A DNA stretch of 64,000 nucleotides from Dolomedes plantarius (GCA_907164885.2 OU015490.1:224311054-224375053), one strand, 5' to 3'. Positions 1 to 10,626 are shown, counted from the first letter of the stretch. The notes: a model not told the origin generated them from the letters alone. A program made the numbers and translations.

Positions 1-199
1 CCCTAAGCTACCTGTTCAAACTCAAATATACTGCAGGACACGTTGACTTAGCTAGAAACACTTGCGTTTAGCCTTGACGCGATGATTTATATAACTGAAG
101 TGACATTGAAACATAGCAGATGATTTAGTTTTGAGAAAGAATTACAATCATGAAATACGTGTATATACTTTTTCTATAATAATTATCAGATTTGATGTG

Positions 200-320
200 C
201 ACTGCTGGCCACTGTAAATGCAACACCCTGAAGGAAACATGCGAATAACATGAAATTTACAACATGCATTAGCGGAGGTGAGATATGCAAATGATTAGAA
301 TTTCAGCGCAGATTTCTAAA
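200..320. mobile_element. Terminal fragment of a Tc1-like element
   Basis: The sequence begins CACTGCTGGCCACTGTAAAT and continues with a 'GCAACACC' motif. This matches the terminus of the Tc1-like copies at 1513 and 5938 (CACTGCTGGCCACCCAAATT, then GCAACACC). Only about 120 bases resemble an element end. No transposase coding is visible and no second terminus was found. The 3' limit is approximate. Confidence 0.5.
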
Positions 321-672
321 TAATAAACAATGTTACTTACCCTTGAGCTGGAGGTAACTATGAAATCTTTTCTTGAGATCGCTGTCATCCATTTCCTGTT
401 TTGGCATAATTTTTCTTCAATAACACATGTCCGGAGGAAGAAAAATGGTTCTGTTGTTACGCCAGAAAGACGCGCAAAAATGAAAATTGACGAATCACAA
501 GCGCGTAAAACCTCGCCAACATCATAAATTGCTAACTCTCAGAGATAACTTCTTTTAAGAGGCACCCACTATGAGTGAAGCTACCCTAACTACGTCACGC
601 TTTAAAGTGGCAACCCGTGCAAAAGCTTTCTTCTCTACGTCGTACATTGGTCCACGTAGCTGCCATTCAACC
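321..672. other. Unassigned sequence
   Basis: I see no supported gene here. A 65-codon open frame at 330-527 has no recognisable motif and no splice or promoter context, so I do not call it. Confidence 0.4.
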
Positions 673-675
673 TAA

Positions 676-861
676 GGGCCTCTTCTCATAGGAGCCCGTT
701 GCGTTGCGTTAAGGAAAAGATGACGTTGAGACGAAAATAAACCAATCATAGGCCTCCAAACGATTAGCAATGAAATTTTTAACACCTATGATTGGTTTAT
801 TTTCGTCTCAACGTCATCTTTTCCTTAACGCTACGCAACGGACTCCTATGTGAACAGGCCC
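676..861. mobile_element. Harbinger-type MITE with long inverted arms
   Basis: Two arms of about 75 bases are nearly perfect reverse complements around a loop of roughly 35 bases centred near 768. The termini read GGGCCTSTTCNCATAGGA. TAA is directly repeated on both sides (673-675 and 862-864), which fits the 3-bp duplication of PIF/Harbinger elements. No coding capacity. Internal sequence (an 'ACCAATCA' motif and a 'CAAACGATTAGCAA' motif) is shared with the MITEs at 2783 and 2955. Confidence 0.8.
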
Positions 862-1512
862 TAAGTCCTGCCTTTCTTCCCCGATCTTTCAAAAATGGCG
901 GCTAATTTAAACCAAATATCAAATTCGATAGCTGAACCATTTTTTTCTGTTTTCAGAAGCTTCTGGGAAGCCATGAAGATACAGAAGGAGCGTAAGCTTC
1001 AATGGGGAATTTTTCGAAAAATGGACCGATTATTGTCGCTCACCGGTAGATGATGCGACACGTAAGTGAAGTGACGATTATACTGGTCCTCCTATGCCAG
1101 TAATTGGTTGCACTGAGCAACATAACTTTTATTCAAAAGGTTATTAACTTTTTTCTGATTACGCGCATGCACTTTATATGCAAACAAGAGAATAAAATGC
1201 CAACTCTGCGCTAATGTTAAAAGATTGAGAAAAGAATCGAAATTATAATTCTGTATTATTAAATTTAAGCTTTCATTTTATATTACTTTTGAATTGAATT
1301 ATTCTCTTGTCTGAAGTTATTCCCTTGTCAATATCAATGAATAATGTTATCAATATCTGCAAAACCTGTCATGTATAATATCTTGATAAAATTTATATAT
1401 AGTAAATTGTATATCACACATTTAATTTTTATTTTATAATAATGTATTAATAATGTATGTTGTTAATTTCAGTTCTTTATAATTATGAAATACTTTTCTT
1501 CTATTCAATATA
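862..1512. other. AT-rich intergenic sequence
   Basis: No coding region, RNA gene or element terminus was recognised between the Harbinger-type MITE and the Tc1-like fragment. Confidence 0.4.
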
Positions 1513-1845
1513 CACTGCTGGCCACCCAAATTGCAACACCAAGAAAGACAAGAGATATCACAACAAAATTTATTTTGTAGATAACATGTTGACCAAGTAT
1601 CAAATGATTAAATTTATAGACTTCTGTGAAGTGTGGTTCCTGCCAAAATCAGTAGCCAGAGTAGCCGCCATTGTTGGAGATCACCGCTGCCACACGTCTC
1701 GGCATTGATTCAAAGAGACTTTGGATGAGTTCTTCGGGTACAGCAGACCAAGCAGCTTCCACACGTTGCCAAAGTTGATTTGCTGTGGCAGCTGGGGACG
1801 GAATCTGGGTCAATCGTAGAGCAACCATGGACCACATGTTTTCTA
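1513..1845 (-). mobile_element. Truncated Tc1-like element, transposase C-terminus
   Basis: The terminus CACTGCTGGCCACCCAAATT follows a TA dinucleotide. The minus strand encodes the end of a Tc1-like transposase, with ESMPRRVAAVISNNGGYSGY at its C-terminus (open frame 1649-1837). Homology to the longer copy at 5938 stops abruptly at about 1845, after 'GTTTTCTA', where unrelated tandem-repeat sequence begins. The fragment retains the 3' end only and cannot encode an active enzyme. Confidence 0.85.
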
Positions 1846-1846
1846 A

Positions 1847-2085
1847 CGACGCTCAAACGAATGCCGTTTTCTAAATTTAAATATCTCAATGTCGGGGGGG
1901 GGGGGGGGGCTAGGTGCTTTTCCCGCCAAAAAATGAAATGCTCATAACTCTTTTAAAAATGGCGCTCAAACGAAAATTTTTGGCGCTCAAACAAGCTCAA
2001 ACGACGCTCAAACGAATGCCGTTTTCAAAATTTGGATATCTCAATGTCGGGGGGGAGGGGGGCCAACTTCACAGACGTAAAAATA
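1847..2085 (+). repeat. Two-copy tandem duplication with G-runs
   Basis: A unit beginning CGACGCTCAAACGAATGCCG and ending in a run of G occurs at about 1847 and again at about 2001, a period near 155 bases. Extra partial 'GGCGCTCAAACGA' motifs lie between the copies. The G-runs are long enough to be prone to assembly or slippage error. No coding function is evident. Confidence 0.7.
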
Positions 2086-2171
2086 TCAGGGTATCTATTT
2101 ATAACATGTCTTCCACGAACAGACTATAAATATCTAATGTTGTATCTTGAATGACTTGGCTACTATTAGAG

Positions 2172-2763
2172 TAGTGGTTCCTAACCTTTTTGTTGATCAG
2201 GAACCACTTGTCAAAGAAAAAAAAATGCATTGGGGACTATCTCCCAGCCAATCATTTTAGAGGCAAAAAATGGGTTTTATTTTCTGAATAAACAAACTTG
2301 TGATCAACAACTTTTTTTAAAAAATTACAAATAAACTTAATAACAATAACAAATTTAACGCAAAAGAAAACTTAATTGTAAACATAAAAACCTACGAAAA
2401 CTTAAAAATTAATTCAATTTTTCAGCTTGCATTCGCTTTACCAGCTGTAAAATGGCCGTGATGCTGCGAAATGGCAGTAGACAGAATCATAGAAAATGTA
2501 TTGGAGATATTTAAGCAGAACAAGGATTTTTTTTCATACTCGAAACGTCAGAAAGCGAAAAATAAATACAGGAATTTTAAGAATTTGAACAAAGATTTGC
2601 TAACTAAACTTTTTTCTTCCAGTTAAAAAAAAAAGTGCTTAAATTCGCGGTCGTTTTGAAACGATGAAACCAATTTTTTTTAAATCACTTCTGACCTCGC
2701 GGACCACTTCTTGGGTTCTCTCGGATCATCAGTTGTCCGCGGATCACCGGTTAGGAACCACTG
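2172..2763. mobile_element. Non-autonomous hAT-type element
   Basis: The termini are 15-base inverted repeats, TAGTGGTTCCTAACC on the left and CAGTGGTTCCTAACC on the right when reverse complemented, typical of hAT. The flanks TATTAGAG (2164-2171) and TATTACTG (2764-2771) agree at six of eight positions, consistent with a decayed 8-bp target-site duplication. No transposase coding is seen in the roughly 590-base body. Confidence 0.75.
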
Positions 2764-2782
2764 TATTACTGTAGATGAATAA

Positions 2783-2950
2783 GTGCCTGTTCACATAGAA
2801 TCCTCCAGCGTTAGCGTTACTCGTATTGACATATTTTAAACCAATCACAGACCGTAACAATTTCGTGGCTAATCGTTTGGAGGTTTGTAATTGGTCCAAT
2901 ATATATTCAATACGAGTAATGCTGACGCTGATGGATTGATTCTATGTGAA
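2783..2950. mobile_element. Harbinger-type MITE, right end damaged
   Basis: The left end GTGCCTGTTCACATAGAATC follows TAA. The right arm carries the reverse complement through ATTCTATGTGAACA, but the outermost bases are lost where it abuts the next MITE. The internal 'ACCAATCACAGNCCGTAACA' motif and 'CTAATCGTTTGGAGG' are shared with the neighbouring copy and with the one at 676. Confidence 0.7.
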
Positions 2951-2954
2951 CAAA

Positions 2955-3131
2955 AGGCCTGGTCACATATCAGTCCCTTAGCGTAAGTGTAAAAGGAAAA
3001 TTGCTGAGATTGAAATAAACCAATCACAGGCCTTAACAATTTCGTTGCAAATCGTTTGAAGGTTTGTCATTGATTAAATATATTTAAATACTTTTATGCT
3101 TACGCTAACGGAGTGCTGTGTGAACAGGTCC
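2955..3131. mobile_element. Harbinger-type MITE adjoining the previous copy
   Basis: The left end GGCCTGGTCACATA pairs with the right end TGTGTGAACAGGTCC. The interior shares 'AACAATTTCGTTGCAAATCG' with the adjacent copy at 2783. TTA follows the right end, but the left flank is AAA, so the 3-bp duplication is not clean. The two MITEs lie directly side by side in the same orientation. Confidence 0.7.
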
Positions 3132-3163
3132 TTACTCTGCAGAGAGAGATGAGTGATTTAAAG

Positions 3164-4054
3164 CAGGGGTGGCCAGCTCAGAACAATCGGGGGGCCACTT
3201 GAGAAAAATATAAATGAAAGCGGGCCAACTATAAAATCTGAGAGAATATTTATGTTTGCTGTGTGAAAGGCGAAATTACCATCATTAAATATCAAATTTG
3301 TATACTGCACTAAATATTTTAACTTTAAAATAATCATAAATATTCAAACTTAAATTAGTTAAAGTACATATAAATACAGAGTCCTCAAATAAGACCACAT
3401 TATAATATAGGAAAAATTACATTATTGATTTTTCAGAAAATTACATTATTGATTTTTCAGAAAATTACATTCTTGATATTCGAAAAATATTTGCTTAGTA
3501 GAAAATTGATTTTGACGATATCAAAATGTAAATATGCTTTGCAAACAGATGCGAAAATTACAAAACGCAACTTTGTAAAGTCAAATATTTTTAAAATTAA
3601 CAACTTCAAAGCAGCAATTTTGGGACGCACTTTTTAAAATACGAGAACATTTTATTTTTAGAAAACAAAGCATTTATTTTTTTAAAATCAGTTTTTTTAA
3701 GAAAATGAAATCAAGTCTCATTCTCAAAAGTATGTTTATATTACAAAACAAAACATAAAATCAGTTTTCTTAATAGTCACAAAGTATAAAATATCTAATG
3801 AGAGAAGTTTGCGGATGTGTGCTTGATGCAGCAAAGGCAATAAAATCAACGTCGATTTCTTTCGACTTAATGTGTTTTATTTTGCAAATGGTGCTTTCAC
3901 ACAATTAACTGCTGCCGGACATAGAACAAGTGAGTGAGGCATTTCGTTTTATAACAAACAATATATTCTTTTTCAATTTCTTTAGTGCCGTGGGCCGGTT
4001 AAAAAGTCCTACCGGCCCGGATGCGGCCCGTGGACCGCCAGTTGGCCATCCCTG
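3164..4054. mobile_element. Non-autonomous hAT-type element
   Basis: The ends are CAGGGGTGGCCAGCT and, reverse complemented, CAGGGATGGCCAACT, an imperfect 15-base inverted repeat. The flanks ATTTAAAG (3156-3163) and TTTTAAAG (4055-4062) match at seven of eight positions, as expected for a hAT duplication. Sub-terminal G/C-rich blocks ('GGGCCACTTGAG' and 'CGGCCCGTGGACC') contrast with the AT-rich middle. The middle includes a short tandem repeat of 'TTTTTCAGAAAATTACATT' at about 3428-3475. No transposase was found. Confidence 0.8.
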
Positions 4055-4110
4055 TTTTAAAGGAAGCTCATAGATGAACACGACTCTAACGAATATCATT
4101 TTATTATTTA

Positions 4111-5308
4111 CTAGCCGAGCTTCGCCCGTCTAGCCGGTCGGTTTAGGGACCCGCTCCCTACAGCAATCAGAGAATGGAAGACAGAGAATGGAAACACTAA
4201 AAAAACAACGAATAAAGGTATTTAAATTTTGTGGTGCAACAATAAATATGTGTCACACTCAATACAGCGCATAATGTATCAGTCTCGTGGTGCCATCTAG
4301 CGGACCTGAGCGCAAATAGAATCAAATATTGCATAAAAAATTGAATCAATTAATTTGAAGTGTGTATAATGTTTTTAAACCATCTTAATATTATTAAGAG
4401 AAGTAATAAGATTTTAATAAAATTTATTTCTTTTATAATAGAAATGTTTTTTTCGGTGTTTTTAATTGCATAATCACGCTGTGAAAGAATCACGCTTTGG
4501 ATCTTTTATTTCTTGTCTTTTATTGCATGACCTAGTCTTGCTTGTCTTTTATTGTATAACCCAGGAAAAACAATCCCTTGTAGAATTATATTTCTTCCAT
4601 ATAATTCTTATATGCATTTAACATTTTAATTTTTATTAAACAATTCTGTGATTATTTCAATAGCAGTTAGTTTCATTTAATTTCTTAATAAAGCACTCAA
4701 TTGTAATCAGAACCGAAAGATAGCGCCACGGTCTTAACCCTCCCGTGATTAGAATCCAAATATCCAAATAAGATTAGAATCCATATTTCTTCCATATAAT
4801 TCTTATATGCATTTAACATTTTAATTGTTATTAAACAAGTCTGTGATTATTTCAATAGCAGTTAGTTTCATTTAATTTCTTAATAAAGCACTCAATTGTA
4901 ATCAGAACCGAAAGATGGCGCCACGGCCTTAACCCTCCCGTAATTAGAATCCAAATAACTCTAAAACTATTGAAGTAACATATTAAGTACGCAGAAAAAA
5001 TTATCAGTTTTTAAAGTTCTTTCCAAATATGTAACATTTATGTACTTTCATGAAAAAAAAATACCATTTTCAAATATTTTCAAATATGGCGGAAAGACGG
5101 CTGCGAGGCTCTTCCATTTCTGGACTCACCCTTCAAAAATTGTTGGTTTTTATTAATTTAAAATTAACGGTAATAAAATTTAAAATTCGGGCTTCGAGGT
5201 GCACAGACTCTTCACTACCCGTGTGCCAAATTTCATGGCTGTAAGTTTCATAGATTTGTCTGGAGGCCGCACACACACACAGGCAAACATTCGCTTTTAT
5301 TAATAAGA
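4111..5308 (-). mobile_element. Non-autonomous Helitron, minus orientation
   Basis: Read on the minus strand, the element starts TCTTATTAATAAAAGCG (ending at 5308 on plus) and finishes with the short GC-rich hairpin region GACGGGCGAAGCTCGG followed by CTAG (4111-4114). It sits between A and T. TC at the 5' end, CTRR at the 3' end, a terminal hairpin and insertion between A and T are the known Helitron signature. It contains an internal direct duplication at 4591-4960. No Rep/helicase coding is seen. Confidence 0.8.
4591..4960 (+). repeat. Internal tandem duplication inside the Helitron
   Basis: A unit starting TTTCTTCCATATAATTCTTA and ending near 'TTAGAATCCAAATA' occurs at 4591 and again at 4786, a period of about 195 bases. 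The copies are nearly identical, so the duplication looks recent relative to the decay seen elsewhere in the window. Confidence 0.8.
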
Positions 5309-5311
5309 TTA

Positions 5312-5760
5312 CTAGATGTATTACCCGGCTTCGCTCGGGATTCAGTTTCTGTTATTATTTTTTATCAATGATTAGCCTCATGTTATGATGTTCTAAAGTT
5401 TACGCTAAAATTCTTTTGCGATTGCAAATAGCATTAGTTTGTTGTCGCTACTCTCGTTGTTCATCGCTTTCCTCTCCTTTCGATGTTGAAGCTCGAAGAC
5501 GATCGTATGTTCGACGCGTTAAAAGTTTCTTCATCAGTCTCACTGCTTCGGATCACTACAATTCGAATTCTGTTGCCTTTGAGCTCTTGGGAATGTTTTT
5601 TCTTCAGATTCTTGTGTGCGTCTAACTGCATTTTGAATTCTGTTGGCTTCGCGCGCTTGGGAATGTTCTTCTTCAGATTCTTGTGTTCGTCTAACTGCAT
5701 TTCGAATTATGTTGGCTTCGCGCTCTTCTGTTGTTTTTTTTTTCATCACATTGCTCATTT
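5312..5760 (-). mobile_element. Helitron 3' end with coding-repeat remnant, minus orientation
   Basis: Read on minus, the 3' end is a perfect hairpin CCCGAGCGAAGCCGGG followed by TAATACAT and CTAG (5312-5315), directly adjacent to the previous Helitron. Upstream (5461-5758, minus) overlapping frames carry arginine/glutamate-rich repeats such as REANRIQNAVRRTQESEE, encoded by a roughly 70-base tandem repeat at 5586-5727. Repeats of this kind are known near the N-terminus of Helitron proteins; that link is my inference. The 5' end is not located, so the right limit is approximate. Confidence 0.6.
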
Positions 5761-5937
5761 CTCAACAATCTTTGATATTTTGCCCATACTTCTGCAGGAT
5801 AAAAAGTTGCTCTCCTCTTTTTGGGCATTTTAAAGCATTAATTTACAGCTAGTCAATAACGTTTGAATGGATTTATTATTAGAGAAAAAGATTCAATAAT
5901 GTTTGAATGGATTGAGATCACATTCAATATTAAAATA

Positions 5938-6952
5938 CACTGCTGGCCACCCAAATTGCAACACCAAGAAAGACAAGAGATATCACAACAAAATTTATTT
6001 TGTAGATAACATGTTGACCAAGTATCAAATGATTAAATTTATAGACTTCTGTGAAGTGTGGTTCCTGCCAAAATCAGTAGCCAGAGTAGCCGCCATTGTT
6101 GGAGATCACCGCTGCCACACGCCTCGGCATTGATTCAAAGAGACATTGGATGAGTTCTTGGGGTACGGCAGACCAAGCAGCTTCCACACGTTGCCAAAGT
6201 TGATCTGCTGTGGCAGCTGGGGATGGAATCTGGGTCAATCGTAGAGCAACCATGGACCACGTGTTTTCTATCGGCGAAAGATCCGGAGAGCGAGGCGGCC
6301 AGGGAAGCAATTCAATCTGGCGATTGACGAAGAACCGTTGGACAATGCGTGCCACGTGTGGTAGCGCATTATCCTGTTGAAATATGGCTGTGGGCAAGCC
6401 CTGAAGGTAAGGAAGGACAACTGGCTCCAACACCTCGGAGATGTAGCGCTGGCTGTTTAAAGACAGAAGCGTGACTCGTCAGTAAAGACAATTTCATTCC
6501 ATTCTGCCGTCCACATCCTTCTGTCATCGCACCATTGGCGGCGGAGACGTCTGTGGTTCTGCGTCAAGGGTAGACAAAGCAATGGACGTCTTGAGGACAG
6601 ACCACTCTGCTGTAAACGGCGTCGAATGGTACGCGCAGACACTGGATGATGCGTTACAGACTGCATGTGCTGTGCTATGGTTCGTGATGTGACTGAGCGA
6701 TCCGTCACTGCCATGCGCACAATTTGCCTGTCATCACGTGAAGTGGTGCGCTGAGGTCGATGCGATCGAACACGCCGGTCCGTCGTACCCTCCTGCATCC
6801 AACGACCACATATCCGCATTACAGTTGTTTGGTTTCGTCCAACACGACTACCGATTTCCCTGAAAGATAATCCACAATCTCGCTAGGCCACTATCCTTCC
6901 TCTGTCGAACTTGGATACTTGATCAAAATATGATCGCTGTTTTCGACGAGGC
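5938..6952 (-). mobile_element. Tc1-like element, 5' end missing
   Basis: The 3' terminus CACTGCTGGCCACCCAAATT follows TA at 5936-5937. The minus strand then encodes a transposase up to its start codon region near 6952. No matching inverted terminus was found to the right, so the element lacks its 5' end. It is closely related to the shorter fragment at 1513 and to the terminus at 200. Confidence 0.85.
6074..6952 (-). pseudogene. Decayed Tc1-like transposase
   Basis: The enzyme would cut and join transposon ends through an RNase H-like DD34E core. Reading from about 6952 leftward, the frame starts MPRRKQRSYFDQ, meets a stop within about 25 codons, and continues through a helix-turn-helix region into the first catalytic block FTDESRF near 6460. 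Then 6434-6456 joins directly to sequence matching a much later part of the enzyme, so the segment between the first and second catalytic blocks is largely deleted, with a frame change. The second block reads FQQDNALPH and the third SPDLSPIENTW, giving 34 residues between D and E. The C-terminus is GGYSGY. The in-frame stop, internal deletion and missing 5' terminus make it inactive. Confidence 0.85.
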
Positions 6953-6956
6953 ATAA

Positions 6957-7674
6957 TTGATCGTTTTTTTTTTGAAAAAAACCACAAGTAAAACACAATT
7001 GCCGAACTTGAAATCGTCGAAATTCTCTAAATTTCGACGAAATTCTCTTGTAATCAGATTTAGAAATTTAAGATTTTGTATGCTAATGTTTTACTTAGCA
7101 TTCAATCTTTATTCTTGTGTTTCTCTACTTTCAACAGCATTATTCTCAATAGTGAAGAGGAAATTTTGGTGTCATTCTAGACAAGTCTCTGATTCAGCTT
7201 TCAATGTTGAGCTGAAATTATGCTCAACATTAAAAGCTTATTATTGTACTCTTATCAAGGCAATCTACCCTATTTTATTTATATCTATAATAACAAATTA
7301 ATCGACATGGTTGGATTTTCTACTGTACAGAGAGAAATTTAGTGAAAAGGGGAATACTCTTTAACAAATATTTTATAACTATTTTCTATTAGTATATTTA
7401 TTTAATCAAGTAAATATTTATTACATGATGTAGTTTTCACAGTATGTAATTGGTTTTACAAAAAAATGTGGTAGGAATTTACTTCTTGGAAGTAGTTATC
7501 AATAAAATGACAACAGATTTAAAACTGCACTCATGTGTTGGGTGCTGTTTTATATCAAGTTTTTTTAAACCCCTGTCTCAGAATTTATATTTCCTAATTG
7601 GATTTAATTAATTCTACTTTATCAACAATGAATTTTTTCAACTACTTTCAACAATCAACTATTTTTACAACAAT
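6957..7674. other. AT-rich intergenic sequence
   Basis: A 114-codon open frame at 6957-7301 begins in a T-run, has biased AT-rich composition and shows no recognisable motif. I regard it as chance. No RNA gene or element end was identified. Confidence 0.4.
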
Positions 7675-8290
7675 AAATTACCCTTTAATGTACAAAACTA
7701 TGCAAAAAATAATTTTCTTATCTGCAGAGCATTTACTAACTCTACATCAAAAAATAATTTAAATAAATTCTTCTTTTGATTCATAAATTATATCAGGGGA
7801 TGGGAGTCATTTTCATTTCACATAAATTTATGAACTGATTTTCTCTTTCTTTTTTTTCCCTAGATGCTGTAAAGATGGAGCAGAGCTACAGCGAAAGGAT
7901 CCTGTTTGGTAGAAAATATAGAAAAAAATTGTGTAAATGTGCTATGTACTTTCTAAATAAACTATTTTTACTTTAAACCAGCTCTTTTCTGTATTTAAAA
8001 GCATGTGTTTCTATAATTATCTTCTATTGTGTAATTTTAAGAAATATTACTATCATAGTACTATTTTTGAGAAATATTACTATCATAGTACTATTTTCCA
8101 AAAATAGTACTATCAAGTGTTGGATATTGAATGTCCTATATAATATAAAAGAAAATATTTTTAAAAAATGACTTATAAGAATTTAATGAATTACTCTTTA
8201 ATTCACAAAACTATGCAAAAAATAATTTGCTTATCTGTAGAGCATTTATTAACTCTACACCAAAAAATAATTTAAATAAATTCTTCTGAG
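7675..8290 (+). repeat. Pair of dispersed direct repeats of about 105 bases
   Basis: Sequence containing 'AAAACTATGCAAAAAATAAT' and 'AAAAAATAATTTAAATAAAT' appears at about 7675-7780 and again at 8190-8290 in the same orientation, with a few substitutions. Between them, 8040-8110 holds a short tandem repeat of 'AATATTACTATCATAGTACT'. No element termini were recognised, so the origin of the duplication is unknown. Confidence 0.65.
7862..7980 (+). other. Possible terminal exon with polyadenylation signal
   Basis: A strong pyrimidine tract ends in CCCTAG at about 7862. About 95 bases later an AATAAA lies at 7956-7961, followed by a T-rich stretch. This is the layout of a final, mostly untranslated exon. 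No upstream coding exon was recognised, and such patterns arise by chance in AT-rich DNA. Confidence 0.25.
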
Positions 8291-8889
8291 CAAGTTTTCA
8301 TAAGCTCACAAAGGTTTGAGTATGGGTTTCATCATATCACACTAAACATTACTCAAGTTTTGAAAAATGAATTATCAAATTTATGTTTATAAATTTATCA
8401 AATTATGTTAATAAATTTTATACTGGGGAAGTACAAATTTTTGGGGTTAATTATTAAAAACATGGATTTATGTTGCATTTCTTTGGATGAAATGCAATAA
8501 TATGAATGGAAACAATAAATACATAGTACTGTTTTACATACTTTATCTCATTCTAAATTTAAAAAAAAAAAAAACGGGAACCTTAGATCGAATGGAAAGA
8601 TAGATTTAGCTTTAATGGTTGATATTAATGTTATCTTAACTTTCAAATTTGGGTAAATGTATCTTAATACAAAAGGAGGTTTTGTTCTAACAAGTAAACT
8701 TCTGATTCATATGCAAATTTTTATGTAATAGCAAAGATCAGTATTTGGTAATACCTAAAAATACATAAGGCAAAACTGGAAAGAATACTAGAAATATGAA
8801 GGCAAAAAAAAAATAATAATAAAAGTGAAAGGGTTGATATCAGAGGTTATTCGTCAATTTAATAAATAATAAAAATAAGCATATAAACG
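8291..8889. other. AT-rich intergenic sequence
   Basis: No gene, RNA or element end recognised; short A-runs only. Confidence 0.4.
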
Positions 8890-9299
8890 AAAGGGTCCAA
8901 CGCAAAACTTTGAAAAAATGCCGGCATGACGCCCGGACCTACGGCACATTGCTGTTTACGAGATGGGTAGATGACGGTATGTCGACATCAATTACAACCC
9001 GTAACCGGCCCGCGTCAACCTCCGGTTACGCGGCGGCTTTGTGTCCGCATTGATGGGTTGCTCGCGGCTGCCTCACGTTTAGTAATCGGATGAACGATGG
9101 CTCGATACTTACCGGAATCGGCCCCGCACTCGACGGGATAGTCGCGGGCGAGAGGACACTCCCGTGACGGATCCGATACTGACCTAATACGCCTGCCCGG
9201 CAGTGGAGAAATCGGCTGGCCGGGGCCTTTGTGTTTGTTGGGTATATATATATGCGAATAAATGCGAAATTTCAATATTTTTTATGCGAAATTTACGTA
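8890..9299. other. GC-rich block of unknown origin
   Basis: This roughly 400-base block is far richer in G and C than its surroundings and contains many CpG dinucleotides (for example 'GCCGGCATGACGCCCGGACC'). It directly precedes the solo LTR, ending just before the left CCCCT duplication. An 86-codon minus frame at 9015-9275 has no motif I recognise. It could be part of an unrecognised retroelement or a CpG island. Nothing decides between these. Confidence 0.4.
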
Positions 9300-9304
9300 C
9301 CCCT

Positions 9305-10626
9305 TGTAATAGGCAAGGATGTGAGTGTGTGGATCTAAATTGATAGGGGAACCGCCCAGCCTAAAGGTGACAAACGATTTATGGCTACGACGCTTTACGG
9401 CGGCAATGAGTGAGGCTCGGCTATGCGTGAACAACACCGACCATAAAAACATAAAATTAAGAAGAACAGCAGCAATAAATCGGAGGGCAAAGATTAAGAA
9501 GCAGGTGCATGGGGATTGAGAATTTTCCCAGACAAGAATATGCGTCCAAAATAATTAGAATGCAAGACACATTTAAGATGCAGCCAATGCGAGTAAAAAA
9601 CATAAAACATGAACCAACCTATTAACAAGGTGGCTCGTTCCCCAGCCCAATTAAGAGGTGGGGCGAGTGAATCGGAAGCCAAGAAGGCAAGATCCAATCA
9701 CAAAAAAAAAAAGAAAAGACATATATATATATATATATATACATGGTGGGAAGCATTTTAGAGAGAGCCCCCGTTATTAAAAAAAATGACAAGAAACTAA
9801 GCTGCCACAGGGCCGACAAGAGATCCCCGTATTACTAAAAAACGACAGAAACTAAGATGCTACAGGGCCGATAAGAATTCAAATCAACGAAGGAATGCCC
9901 AGCGTGAGCTCCTTACGAAGAAAGAAACAGTGACGACGTGAAATTACTTTCTTAACGAAGATCCGCAAACGACGACAAAGTGCAGTAGAAAAAGATGAGC
10001 CGAAGCAGCTACTACTACTAGGCCGCTACCTGAAGGTGTACGCGTCATCTTATAGTGGTTTGAAGGCGCCGACGACAGCCGCCAGCCAGTGCTGACTGAC
10101 CCGCGGAACAAGTGTGGAACCATGGCAATTCAACGCACGAGAACTACCGAGAGTGATCATCGATCAATGAACTTTTTTAAGTGTCGAGATAGAACTCTTT
10201 TGACGAACTTAGTGCTCAGGGTCCTCCAAACATTCACGAACTGTGGTATCCAAGTGGTGGAAACGAGTGCATCCGACAGCGACAGCGGCCCCATGGGTTA
10301 GCATATTTGCTAATATAATTCCACATTCCTGCCTATTACATACTTGCCTCTTGACCAAGGGTCGGCTTTGCTTAGTATATGTTAATAATACGCATTATAA
10401 ATTGCAATTTAGTATATGAATCAATAAGGTGGTTGACTATGAATTCGACCATATGCTAATGTGTGTACATGTAAATATTTATATATTTAAATAAACTGTA
10501 TATATGTATAACTAACGTGTATTCTTTGAAAGTTGTTTCCATTTTTTTTAGTGGTGTATTGAAGAGGTTTGGTCGCAACGTGACGTATTCGATCACAGTC
10601 TAATAATCCCAGTTTGGGTTATTACA
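9305..10626 (+). mobile_element. Solo LTR of a Gypsy- or BEL-like retrotransposon
   Basis: The sequence starts TGTAATAGGC and ends GGGTTATTACA, so the outer seven bases TGTAATA/TATTACA are inverted repeats. It is flanked by a perfect 5-bp duplication CCCCT (9300-9304 and 10627-10631). An AATAAA at about 10491 lies about 135 bases before the end, as expected for an LTR polyadenylation signal in plus orientation. No internal coding region or second LTR follows. A single LTR with an intact target duplication is the usual product of LTR-LTR recombination. Length alone (1.3 kb) does not identify the superfamily. Confidence 0.75.
9719..9743. repeat. AT dinucleotide microsatellite
   Basis: An uninterrupted (AT)n run within the solo LTR, preceded by an A-rich tract. 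Confidence 0.9.

Noticed and set aside
330..527. 65-codon open frame
   Set aside because: No motif, no splice or promoter context, and located among transposon fragments; consistent with chance.
5845..5860. Plus-strand Helitron end at CAGCTAGTC
   Set aside because: CTAG is followed by T, but no GC-rich hairpin precedes it.
6957..7301. 114-codon open frame after the Tc1-like element
   Set aside because: Starts in a T-run, low-complexity hydrophobic/serine composition, and no recognised domain.
9015..9275. 86-codon minus open frame in the GC-rich block
   Set aside because: GC-rich DNA has few stops; no motif supports coding.
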